A DNA stretch of 64,000 nucleotides, taken from assembly GCA_039201605.1 (NCBI GenBank), contig JBCCRO010000022.1:27581-91580 (forward strand), read 5' to 3'. Below the pieces are notes generated by a model. The model was not told where the DNA came from, did not search any database, and saw nothing but the letters and a program-made list of their open reading frames with translations. A program made the position numbers and the translations under genes. The stretch is from CADEDH01 sp039201605. Lineage in GTDB: Bacteria; Actinomycetota; Acidimicrobiia; Acidimicrobiales; SZUA-35. Below, in pieces: positions 8,608 through 15,426 of the stretch. How positions within the stretch are numbered: the stretch's first letter is position 1; the number at the start of each line of letters is the position of its first letter.

Positions 8608-10326
8608 ATGACGGTGGACAAGCGGCGGGCGAGTTGGTTGGTGGTCAGCACTGCGCTGACCCTGGCTCTCCTCGCTTCGGTCATCGCCGGGCTCCAGGGC
8701 GACCCCGGCTCGATAGACGCCTCGGCCCCGCTCTCCGACGACGGCGGATCGCTGACGATCGCCGAGTCGACCGCCACCGCCCAGCTCCTCAACCCACGGT
8801 CGGCGTCGGCCGCGCTGCTCCCCCCGCTGGAGAACGCCGGCGAAGTCAACCAGGTCGCCGACGAGGACGAGGGACCGGCCACCGAGGCCACCACCGGCGA
8901 CGGCACGTCGACCACCGACGGCGACACGACGACGACCGCCGACGAGACGACGACCACCGACGATGACGACGACGAGTCGACCACGTCCACCACCACGAAC
9001 GACGACGACGAGACGACCACGTCGGCCACAGGCGGCACCACCAGCACCTCCGACGACGACGAGTCGACCTCGACCACCAAGGCCCCGGCCGGCCCGTCGA
9101 CCACCGAGGTCGACGACGCCACCACGACCACGACCCAGCCGACCACCACCGAGGCCCCGACGCCGCCCACCACCCCCAAGCCCGGCACCGGCGGCACCTA
9201 CTACGTCGACTGCAACAGCGGAAGCGACGGCAACAACGGCACCAGCACCACCCAGGCCGTCCGCACCCTGACCAGGGCCGGCAACCTGTCCCTCGGCCCC
9301 GGCGACAGCCTCCTGCTCAAGCGGGGGTGCACCTGGTCCGGCGGCCAGCGCCTCGACGTCGGCTGGCGGGGGACGGCGAGCAACAAGATCACGGTCGGCG
9401 CCTACGGCTCGGGCGCCCGTCCCCGGATCCTCGACGGCAAGAACCAGGGCGTGAAGGTGACCGGGTCGCATCTCATCATCCGCGATCTCCACGTGACCTT
9501 CGGCGTCAGCGAGACCCGGACCCTCAACGGTTGCAGCGTGCCGTTCGGCGACTACTACGGGGTCAACTTCACCGACGGCGCCAGCAACGTGCTGCTCACC
9601 GACTCGCTGATGGAGAAGGCCAACGCCGGCGTCCACCTGTCGGCCAACAGCAGCTCGATCACGGTGCAGGGCAACACCCTGCAGAACAACAACGTGATGA
9701 ACAAGTGGAACCCGAGCAGCGCAGCCGGCGATCTCGGCGCCTGGGGCGTGCTCATCCGCAGCGACAACAACGACATCTCCTACAACACGTTCTCCAACAA
9801 CAAGGCCCCGTGTGCCAACGGCATCGGCCGCATCCACTCCAACTCGGCCGAGATCTACGAGGGCTCCAACAACTACATCCACCACAACACCTCGAACGAC
9901 CGGGTGTTCTCCGAGCTGGGCAGCTCGGCGGCGAAGAAGGCCTCCGACAACCGTTTCGCCTACAACACCCACCGCAGCTCGATCCCGCTGGCCCGCTTCG
10001 TCACCACCCGGGGGTCGGGCGAAGCCTTCGGCCCCGTGTTCCGCACCATCGTCGAGCACAACACCGTGTGGCTGACCAGTGGCAATTCGGTGGCCGTGGT
10101 CTGCGGCGGTGGCTGCGGGACGAACGTGCTCACCCTGCGGAACAACATCCTCGCCGCCGGTGAGAAGGCCCTGTTCACCGATCAGGCCATCACCGAAGGC
10201 AACAACACCTACTGGGACCCGGTCGGCGGCCCGGTCACGATCCAGTACGCCGGTCAGAACAAGACCTACGACGCCGGCACCGCCGTGCTCAACGGCTCGA
10301 TCGTGGCCGACCCGGGGATCGGCTAG
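8608..10326 (+). CDS. Secreted right-handed parallel beta-helix protein with Thr/Asp-rich linker
   Basis: The ATG at 8608 is preceded by GCGGAGAGGTGAC and begins a signal peptide (basic KRR, then a hydrophobic run about 10-30). A roughly 120-residue linker made almost wholly of Thr, Asp, Glu and Ser follows, then from about residue 190 a C-terminal domain beginning YYVDCNSGSDGNNG, the DUF1565-like entry into a right-handed beta-helix. N-rich turns and repeated LxxNxI strands continue to the end at residue 572. Such proteins are polysaccharide lyases, epimerases or binding modules. No catalytic residues can be assigned, so an enzyme activity is not claimed. The linker suggests cell-wall spanning or O-glycosylation. 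It sits between genes for polysaccharide synthesis. Confidence 0.82.
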   Translation: MTVDKRRASWLVVSTALTLALLASVIAGLQGDPGSIDASAPLSDDGGSLTIAESTATAQLLNPRSASAALLPPLENAGEVNQVADEDEGPATEATTGDGTSTTDGDTTTTADETTTTDDDDDESTTSTTTNDDDETTTSATGGTTSTSDDDESTSTTKAPAGPSTTEVDDATTTTTQPTTTEAPTPPTTPKPGTGGTYYVDCNSGSDGNNGTSTTQAVRTLTRAGNLSLGPGDSLLLKRGCTWSGGQRLDVGWRGTASNKITVGAYGSGARPRILDGKNQGVKVTGSHLIIRDLHVTFGVSETRTLNGCSVPFGDYYGVNFTDGASNVLLTDSLMEKANAGVHLSANSSSITVQGNTLQNNNVMNKWNPSSAAGDLGAWGVLIRSDNNDISYNTFSNNKAPCANGIGRIHSNSAEIYEGSNNYIHHNTSNDRVFSELGSSAAKKASDNRFAYNTHRSSIPLARFVTTRGSGEAFGPVFRTIVEHNTVWLTSGNSVAVVCGGGCGTNVLTLRNNILAAGEKALFTDQAITEGNNTYWDPVGGPVTIQYAGQNKTYDAGTAVLNGSIVADPGIG

Positions 10327-10350
10327 CGGCCTCTCCCGACGGCGCAGCGC

Positions 10351-10364
10351 GCCCGATCGCGGGC
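10351..10364 (+). terminator. Possible hairpin after the beta-helix gene
   Basis: GCCCG-ATCG-CGGGC forms a perfect 5-bp stem with a 4-base loop 25 bp after the stop codon. No T-run follows, so it would be a hairpin-only terminator of the kind proposed for high-GC actinobacteria, or chance in GC-rich DNA. Confidence 0.25.
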
Positions 10365-10524
10365 CGAAGCCGAGATACTGAAGACACCGGATGTCGGCGG
10401 CCGGCCCGGCCCCGAAGCCCGGGCAGGGCGATCGCCTCAGACGATCGGGAACACCCTGCGGATAGGTTCCGACCAACAGGCCCACGACCGCCGTCGTGTG
10501 GCGAGATCAGGAGAAGATCCGAAC

Positions 10525-11895
10525 ATGACGGATGCGCTCGAGACCGAAGCCGACGTCGAGACCAGCGGCGGGAGCGAGCCCTCGTCCGGCGGCGACCGCC
10601 AGCTCCTCGACCTGCTTCGACGCATCGAGGAACGCACGGCCAAGGTGGCCGTGCTCGGTCAGGGCTACGTCGGCCTCCCGGTCGCCATGCGCACCGCCGA
10701 GCTCGACTTCCCCACCGTCGGCCTGGAGATCGACCCGGTCCGCTGCGGCGCGCTGGCCGCCGGTGACTCCTACGTCGAGGACATCCCCTCCGACATGCTC
10801 CGCAAGGCGCTGGAGGGTCCGTACGAGCCCACCGCCGAGATCGGCGACCTCGCCGGGTTCGACATCGCCGTCATCACCGTTCCCACCCCGCTGCGCGACG
10901 GCGCGCCCGATCTGTCCTACGTCGCCTCGGCCGGGGAGGACCTCGCCCGGGTCCTGCGGGCGGGATGCCTGGTCATCCTCGAATCGACCACCTACCCCGG
11001 CACCACCGACGAGTTCCTCCGGCCGATCCTGGAGCGGTCCGGCCTGCGGGCGGGCGTCGACTTCTACCTCGGCTACTCACCGGAGCGGATCGATCCCGGC
11101 AACAAGACCTGGGGCTTCGTCAACACCCCCAAGGTGGCGGCCGGGATCGACCCCGACTCCACCCGGGCCACCTCCGCCTTCTACGGCGCCATCATCGACA
11201 AGGTCGTCGAGGTGGAGGGTGCGGCCACCGCCGAGCTGGTGAAGATCCTGGAGAACACCTACCGCCACGTCAACATCGCCCTGGTCAACGAGCTGGCGAT
11301 GTTCGCCGGTGAGCTCGGTGTCGACGTGTGGGCCGCCATCGACGCCGCCTCGTCCAAGCCCTTCGGCTTCACCCCGTTCCGTCCCGGCCCGGGCGTCGGC
11401 GGTCACTGTCTTCCCATCGACCCGTCGTACCTGTCGTGGCGGGTCCGTCAGGACCTCGGCCAGACGTTCCGCTTCGTCGAGCTGGCCAACGACGTCAACG
11501 ACCACATGCCCGACTACGTCTCCACCCGGATCGGGCGTCTGCTCAACACCCACAAGCGGGCGGTGAACGGCACCCGCATCCTGCTGCTGGGCATGACCTA
11601 CAAGGCCGGCACCAGCGACTGGCGCGAGTCGCCCTCGACCGACGTCGCCCAGGCCCTGCTGGCGTTGGGAGCCGACCTTCGACTGTGTGATCCGCATCTG
11701 TCGGAGCCGAGCAAGCTCGGCGTCGATGCCCCCATGGTTGCCTTCACCCCGGAGGAACTGGCGGCATCCGACCTGGTGGTCGTCCTCGTCGATCATCCGG
11801 AGTTCGAACCGGCCGTCATCGCCGAACACGCACCACTCGTGTTCGATGCCAAGGCGGTTCTGCGGGGCTACGAGTTCACCGGCGAGCTGCTGTAG
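10525..11895 (+). CDS. UDP-N-acetyl-sugar / UDP-glucose-type 6-dehydrogenase (WbpA/TviB-like)
   Basis: NAD-dependent four-electron oxidation of a UDP-sugar to the uronic acid. The Rossmann motif VLGQGYVGLP (about residue 37-46), the substrate block GYSPERIDPGN and the catalytic-cysteine motif GVGGHCLPIDP are all present, followed by the UDP-binding third domain with MTYKAGTSDWRESP. The PERIDPGN version is typical of the UDP-GlcNAc or UDP-ManNAc dehydrogenases (WbpA, TviB, WecC) rather than UDP-Glc dehydrogenase. ATG 10525 is chosen because AGGAGAAG precedes it by 8-9 bases. At 456 residues the length is normal apart from an acidic N-terminal extension of about 30. Its product would feed a surface polysaccharide. 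Confidence 0.92.
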   Translation: MTDALETEADVETSGGSEPSSGGDRQLLDLLRRIEERTAKVAVLGQGYVGLPVAMRTAELDFPTVGLEIDPVRCGALAAGDSYVEDIPSDMLRKALEGPYEPTAEIGDLAGFDIAVITVPTPLRDGAPDLSYVASAGEDLARVLRAGCLVILESTTYPGTTDEFLRPILERSGLRAGVDFYLGYSPERIDPGNKTWGFVNTPKVAAGIDPDSTRATSAFYGAIIDKVVEVEGAATAELVKILENTYRHVNIALVNELAMFAGELGVDVWAAIDAASSKPFGFTPFRPGPGVGGHCLPIDPSYLSWRVRQDLGQTFRFVELANDVNDHMPDYVSTRIGRLLNTHKRAVNGTRILLLGMTYKAGTSDWRESPSTDVAQALLALGADLRLCDPHLSEPSKLGVDAPMVAFTPEELAASDLVVVLVDHPEFEPAVIAEHAPLVFDAKAVLRGYEFTGELL

Positions 11896-12089
11896 CCACG
11901 CCGCTCGTGTCCCCACCGACCGCGACTCCGGCGCTGGCAGCTGATCCGAAGTCGCGGCCGACCATGTCGAGTGGGCCCTTCCTTTCCCGACGCCAAAGCC
12001 GTAGTCGCCCTGGAATCGCTCAGCTCCAACCTGATCCGGATGACGGAGAGCACCTCTCCCCGCCGGGGCTTCCGAGGCCACGAAACCCG

Positions 12090-12107
12090 GTTGCCTTGGC
12101 AACTTTT
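12090..12107 (+). terminator. Rho-independent-type terminator after the UDP-sugar dehydrogenase
   Basis: GTTGC-CTTG-GCAAC gives a 5-bp stem with a 4-base loop and is followed at once by TTTT. A T-run is rare in this GC-rich window, which supports the call. It lies 195 bp after the dehydrogenase stop. The same bases are also a GTTGCC/GGCAAC palindrome and could instead be a protein site. Confidence 0.5.
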
Positions 12108-12268
12108 CTAGCCAACCGTCACAGCCTCGTCGAACGAGATCGAGACCTCGTTCCCCTGTGCGATTGGAGCGCTTTACTGGCGAGCAGGGGTGTGCAGATT
12201 GCTAAGCTGAACAACAGATCGAGGCGTGGCTCGGCCACCGACCGATCCGGATGACCAACACGAGTGAT

Positions 12269-12294
12269 GGGGCCGATTCGATCGAGTCGGCCCC
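12269..12294 (+). promoter_or_regulatory. Strong near-perfect 26-bp palindrome / hairpin
   Basis: Arms GGGGCCGA (12269-12276) and TCGGCCCC (12287-12294) are perfectly complementary, and the 10 bases between them pair almost fully as well (CGATCG centre, one T-G). It is followed by GTTGCTGT, a weak T-rich tail. It could be a terminator, an attenuator hairpin in the leader of the gene downstream, or an operator. A frame beginning GTG-ATG at 12264 runs through it, which argues against using that start for the downstream gene. Confidence 0.45.
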
Positions 12295-12392
12295 GTTGCT
12301 GTCAGTCCGCCGGACGCAGCCCCCCTACCAGGAAAGACGTCCGATCGCTGGGTACCGCCGTACTGGTGCAGCTGCTCCACCAACCACTAACG

Positions 12393-12406
12393 TCGAACGC
12401 GTTCGA
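12393..12406. promoter_or_regulatory. Perfect 14-bp palindrome ahead of the HTH-like unknown gene
   Basis: TCGAACGCGTTCGA is a perfect dyad ending 31 bp before the GTG chosen for the next gene. Because that gene appears to encode a helix-turn-helix protein, the palindrome is a candidate for autoregulation. This is inference from position and symmetry only. Confidence 0.35.
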
Positions 12407-12437
12407 TGCCGACGACGGTGTCGCCACCTTCGCCGCC

Positions 12438-14438
12438 GTGAACAACAACGGAACCCGCACCCCACACCGCTCCGAACAGCTGGCCGCTCTGCACGCCGCC
12501 GAGCGCCGCATCTGTGCCCGCCTGTCGCTCGCCGTTCGCCTCACCAGTGAGCAACTCGATCTGAGCCAGTCGGCCATCGCCGAGGCGGCCGGATTCACCG
12601 GGGACCAGGGTCGCATCCGGGTCAACCGACTGCTCAGTCAGATCCCGTCCCTACCCACGGTCGAATCGAGGACGGCGGCCAAGATGGCCGGCCGCTCCCT
12701 TCGCGGCAAGCAGGCCACCTACCGGATCATCGCCACCATCGCCGAGCTGGCCGAGCGGGAGGGGGTGCGGATCGAGGATCTGACGATGGCCTCGCAGCCC
12801 GATCTCCTCGCCCTGCTCGACGAGGCCATCGCCGTCAGCCAACTCGTGCGCTCTATGGCGGACCGCAGCGCACCGTCGTGGTGGCTGCAGCCGTGCCCCC
12901 ACGGCGATCTGGAGGCGGCGGTGGTGCTGGCCGAGCGGCTGCTGTGGGGTTTCGCCCTCCAGGGCGACATGGTGAGCGGGCTGGAGCACCGGCTGGCCTC
13001 GACGTGGTCCGGCAGCTGGGAGACGATCCTGGCCGACGACCTGGCCCTCGCCGATCTGGCCAACCAGCTGCTGTTGGAGACGGTGGACCGCCTCGACACC
13101 GAAGCCGAGGGTTCCGGCGTCGAGGCCGACGGCGCCGGCCGCCCTCGACGGGCAGCCATCCTGTCCCGCCAGGTGATGCGGGGCTATCGCAGCGATCCGA
13201 CGCTGCGGGTGGCGTTCGAGACGCTGGCCAACCGGCTGCTGGCCGAGCGGTGGACGATCGGCCTCGCCTTCTCCCGCCAGGGCGACCCACCGCCGGGACC
13301 CGAGGCCCGGGCCGACTACGTCGACCTGCTGCTGTCGGATCTCAACCACCCCGGCATCCTCGTGCCCCTGGTCGACCTGCCGCTGGAGACCCCGGACGGC
13401 GTCTACATCGACCGGGTCGGCCATGCCACCGTGGTCGCCGCCGGTCGTCAGGAGGAGTTGGCCGTCAGCTCGACCGTACTCCCCCGCCGCTCGCCCCGCC
13501 GGGAACAGCCCGGCGATCAGGTCACCATCGACCTGGCCCTGTCCGCCCTCGACGACAAGCTGGCCGACCAGCGCCGGGCCGAGGACGCCCTACGCCGCTC
13601 GGGCTCCGAACCCGGGGTGGAGCCCGGCATCGAGACCGTCGACGCCGCCCTGATGGGCGAGCCCGACCAACGCCATCAGACCCTCGACCGCTTCGACGAG
13701 GTGAGCCTGGTGGCGCCTTCGGAACAGCTGGCCCGCTATTCGATCCTGGAGACCGTCGGCAAGCTCGACGCCGGCCCGCTGTACGCCGTCAGCCCCGGGC
13801 CGTCGCTGTCTCTCTTTCCTCCCGAGGTCACCGAGCGGCAGTTCGTGGCCTGGTCGGCCCACTTCCCAAACGCCGTCGACCAGGCCCTGCTCCATGAGCT
13901 CAAGCTGACCCGGCTGATGAAGAACCAGGCCCTACGCCGCAACCACCGCCGCTTCATACACCGGCACCTGATCCCGGTGGAGGGCCTGCGCGACTTCTTC
14001 CTCGGTCGGCCCGGCACCAACGCCGTGTTCGACAACCCGCTCTACGGCCACCGCTATCTGACCACCGAGGATCGCAAGGCCATCAAGGACAAGATCGTCC
14101 GGATGTTGGGCGAGACGGTGGCGGCCCAGCGGGCCGACCGGGGTCTTCTGCTTGCGCTGCCGACCGCGGACGAGATCACCAGCCTGGCCGGCCTGTGGGC
14201 CACGATCACCGTCGGCGACCCCAGCGGGGCCGGCCAGGTTCACCTGGTCCACCGATCGGCCGACGACGTGGCCGCCAACACCGCGGTGCTGGCCAACCTG
14301 CGTGGCCTGTCCGTCGACCACTTCCGGGCCCCCAACGTGCTCATCGGGTTCCTCGACATGTTGTGGCGCCGCCTCCCGGCGGAACGGACCGAACCCACCA
14401 AGGTCCTGGCTCGGGTCAGGCGGATGAAGGTGACCTGA
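12438..14438 (+). CDS. Unknown protein with HTH-like N-terminus
   Basis: I do not recognise this family. From GTG 12438 the protein has 666 residues. Near the N-terminus, LTSEQLDLSQSAIAEAAGF followed by RIRVNRLLSQ resembles an XRE-type helix-turn-helix that tests DNA or a partner. The middle is helical and Leu/Ala-rich. A stretch around residue 330-345 (LNHPGILVPLVDLPLE) looks like a beta-rich insertion. The C-terminal third is more conserved-looking: VEGLRDFFLGRP, NPLYGHRYLTTEDRKAIKDK and a final block with VHLVHRS. No signal peptide or membrane helix is seen. The frame is open back to 12264, but that start lies in a hairpin. The long leader and palindrome suggest regulated expression. Confidence 0.7.
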   Translation: MNNNGTRTPHRSEQLAALHAAERRICARLSLAVRLTSEQLDLSQSAIAEAAGFTGDQGRIRVNRLLSQIPSLPTVESRTAAKMAGRSLRGKQATYRIIATIAELAEREGVRIEDLTMASQPDLLALLDEAIAVSQLVRSMADRSAPSWWLQPCPHGDLEAAVVLAERLLWGFALQGDMVSGLEHRLASTWSGSWETILADDLALADLANQLLLETVDRLDTEAEGSGVEADGAGRPRRAAILSRQVMRGYRSDPTLRVAFETLANRLLAERWTIGLAFSRQGDPPPGPEARADYVDLLLSDLNHPGILVPLVDLPLETPDGVYIDRVGHATVVAAGRQEELAVSSTVLPRRSPRREQPGDQVTIDLALSALDDKLADQRRAEDALRRSGSEPGVEPGIETVDAALMGEPDQRHQTLDRFDEVSLVAPSEQLARYSILETVGKLDAGPLYAVSPGPSLSLFPPEVTERQFVAWSAHFPNAVDQALLHELKLTRLMKNQALRRNHRRFIHRHLIPVEGLRDFFLGRPGTNAVFDNPLYGHRYLTTEDRKAIKDKIVRMLGETVAAQRADRGLLLALPTADEITSLAGLWATITVGDPSGAGQVHLVHRSADDVAANTAVLANLRGLSVDHFRAPNVLIGFLDMLWRRLPAERTEPTKVLARVRRMKVT

Positions 14439-14482
14439 CGGGGGCGGCCGGCAGCCGCACCCCGACCGTCAGGCCGACGCCC

Positions 14483-14923
14483 TCAGGCCTTCCAGCGCTG
14501 GCTGCCCTTCATCCCGTACTGCTCGAGCACGAGGGCCCGGGTGGGGGTGATGGCGAGGAAGCCGGTCTCGGGCGAATTGTCGGGGCCGCCGGGAGCGAAG
14601 GCGTTGAGGTCGTAATCGAACACCCCGTCCCACAGCCGCCGCTTGGTTTCGACGTCATCGAACAGCTCGGCCGTGCCCCACAGCTCGACACCGTCGCCCA
14701 CCTCGGTCACCTGCCAGTGCAGGGCCACGTGGTTGTTGTGGGCGACGTTCTTGGCCTTGACCGAACCGGTGCCGAGCATGGTCCACAGCACATCGCCCTC
14801 CCAGCACGGATGGACGGGCACGACGTCGGGGGCGCCGTCGGGCCCCACGGTGGCCAGGTGGGCCCACGGGCTGAGTCCGGCGGCGAAGGCCTTCACCCCG
14901 TCGAGATCGATGGCGTCGCTCAT
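14483..14923 (-). CDS. PPOX-class (pyridoxamine 5'-phosphate oxidase fold) protein
   Basis: A 146-residue split-barrel flavin- or F420-binding protein. The pattern WAHLATVGPDGAPDVVPVHPCWEGDVLWTM is the typical first half (strand, GPDG turn, substrate/cofactor pocket), followed by VALHWQV and a C-terminal FLAITPTRALVLEQYG. The ATG at 14923 has a good ribosome site (CAGGAGCAACACC). This group contains F420-dependent reductases of actinobacteria as well as FMN proteins, and the cofactor cannot be decided here. It is convergent to the unknown gene upstream. A second PPOX protein lies at 20659; the two are not close copies. Confidence 0.85.
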   Translation of the reverse strand: MSDAIDLDGVKAFAAGLSPWAHLATVGPDGAPDVVPVHPCWEGDVLWTMLGTGSVKAKNVAHNNHVALHWQVTEVGDGVELWGTAELFDDVETKRRLWDGVFDYDLNAFAPGGPDNSPETGFLAITPTRALVLEQYGMKGSQRWKA

Positions 14924-14954
14924 GGTGTTGCTCCTGTCGTTGTGGTCGTCGACG

Positions 14955-15332
14955 CTACGGCGCGCCGTCGGTTCGTCGCAGACGTCGCCAGGTGGCGAGC
15001 GTCCGATCGAGATCGATTGCCGGGGCCGGGCCGAGCGGGTGGCGGCGGTTGTGGTGGGCGATGCGACGGTTGAGCTCGACCACCCGGGCCGTCACCTCGG
15101 CCTCGGTGCCGAGGCGCCACAGGGCGGCCCGCTCGGGGCGCAGTTCGTCGTGGAGATCCTCCGCCGCCACCTTGGACCGCTCCGTCTCGACCTGACGCAT
15201 GCCCCACCAGCCGGGCGGGCGTTGCCTGTGGAGGTCGGCGATCGGCTTGCCCCGACCCGGCAGGTCGTCGAACAGACCGTCCTCCCGGGCCTGGCGGATC
15301 CGTCGCTCGGCGATGGTTTCGACGATCCGCAT
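14955..15332 (-). CDS. DUF1992 (DnaJ homologue subfamily C member 28-like) protein
   Basis: A 125-residue protein matching DUF1992: VETIAERRIRQAREDGLFDDLPGRGKP is the diagnostic block, followed by a helical region ending in WRRLRR. Family members are small and of unknown biochemical role, often near J-domain proteins, but no J domain is present here. ATG 15332 is preferred to the longer frame to 15542 because the family starts with MRxVE and the extra 70 residues look like shadow sequence antisense to the promoter region of the neighbouring ATPase. Spacing to the PPOX gene is 31 bp on the same strand, so the two may share a transcript. Confidence 0.85.
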   Translation of the reverse strand: MRIVETIAERRIRQAREDGLFDDLPGRGKPIADLHRQRPPGWWGMRQVETERSKVAAEDLHDELRPERAALWRLGTEAEVTARVVELNRRIAHHNRRHPLGPAPAIDLDRTLATWRRLRRTDGAP

Positions 15333-15384
15333 GGCCCTGATCGTATCCGGGGCGGGGCCGGCGATTCCGGTCGGCGAGGACCGT

Positions 15385-15394
15385 TCCACGTGGA
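15385..15394. promoter_or_regulatory. Palindrome in the DUF1992 / AfsR-like divergent promoter
   Basis: TCCACGTGGA is a perfect 10-bp dyad in the 94-bp gap between two divergent genes. It could be an operator for the winged-helix ATPase encoded next door, but a 10-bp palindrome is weak evidence in GC-rich DNA. Confidence 0.2.
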
Positions 15395-15426
15395 GTCCCC
15401 CGCCCCCACCTGCGAGACTGGCACCC

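Larger units (their letters stand above)
11896..12437. other. Gene-free, hairpin-rich spacer
   Basis: A 542-bp stretch without a convincing gene; the short frames that cross it have no family resemblance or ribosome site. It contains at least four inverted repeats: 12090-12103 (with a T-run), 12132-12153 (GAACGAG / CTCGTTC), 12226-12238 (GTGGC-TCG-GCCAC) and 12269-12294, plus a perfect palindrome at 12393-12406. It probably holds the end of the dehydrogenase transcript and the promoter or leader of the next gene. A small RNA is possible but not shown. Confidence 0.55.

Noticed and set aside
8575..10485. Long minus-strand open frame (636 aa) antisense to the beta-helix gene
   Set aside because: A GC-frame shadow: Val/Gly/Arg-rich, no family motif, while the plus strand shows a signal peptide and beta-helix.
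11077..12102. Minus-strand frame opposite the UDP-sugar dehydrogenase 3' end and spacer
   Set aside because: Complement of conserved dehydrogenase codons; no ribosome site or similarity.
12173..12208. Possible sigma-70 promoter (TTTACT with TAAGCT)
   Set aside because: Spacing between the hexamers is too long (24 bp) and neither matches well.
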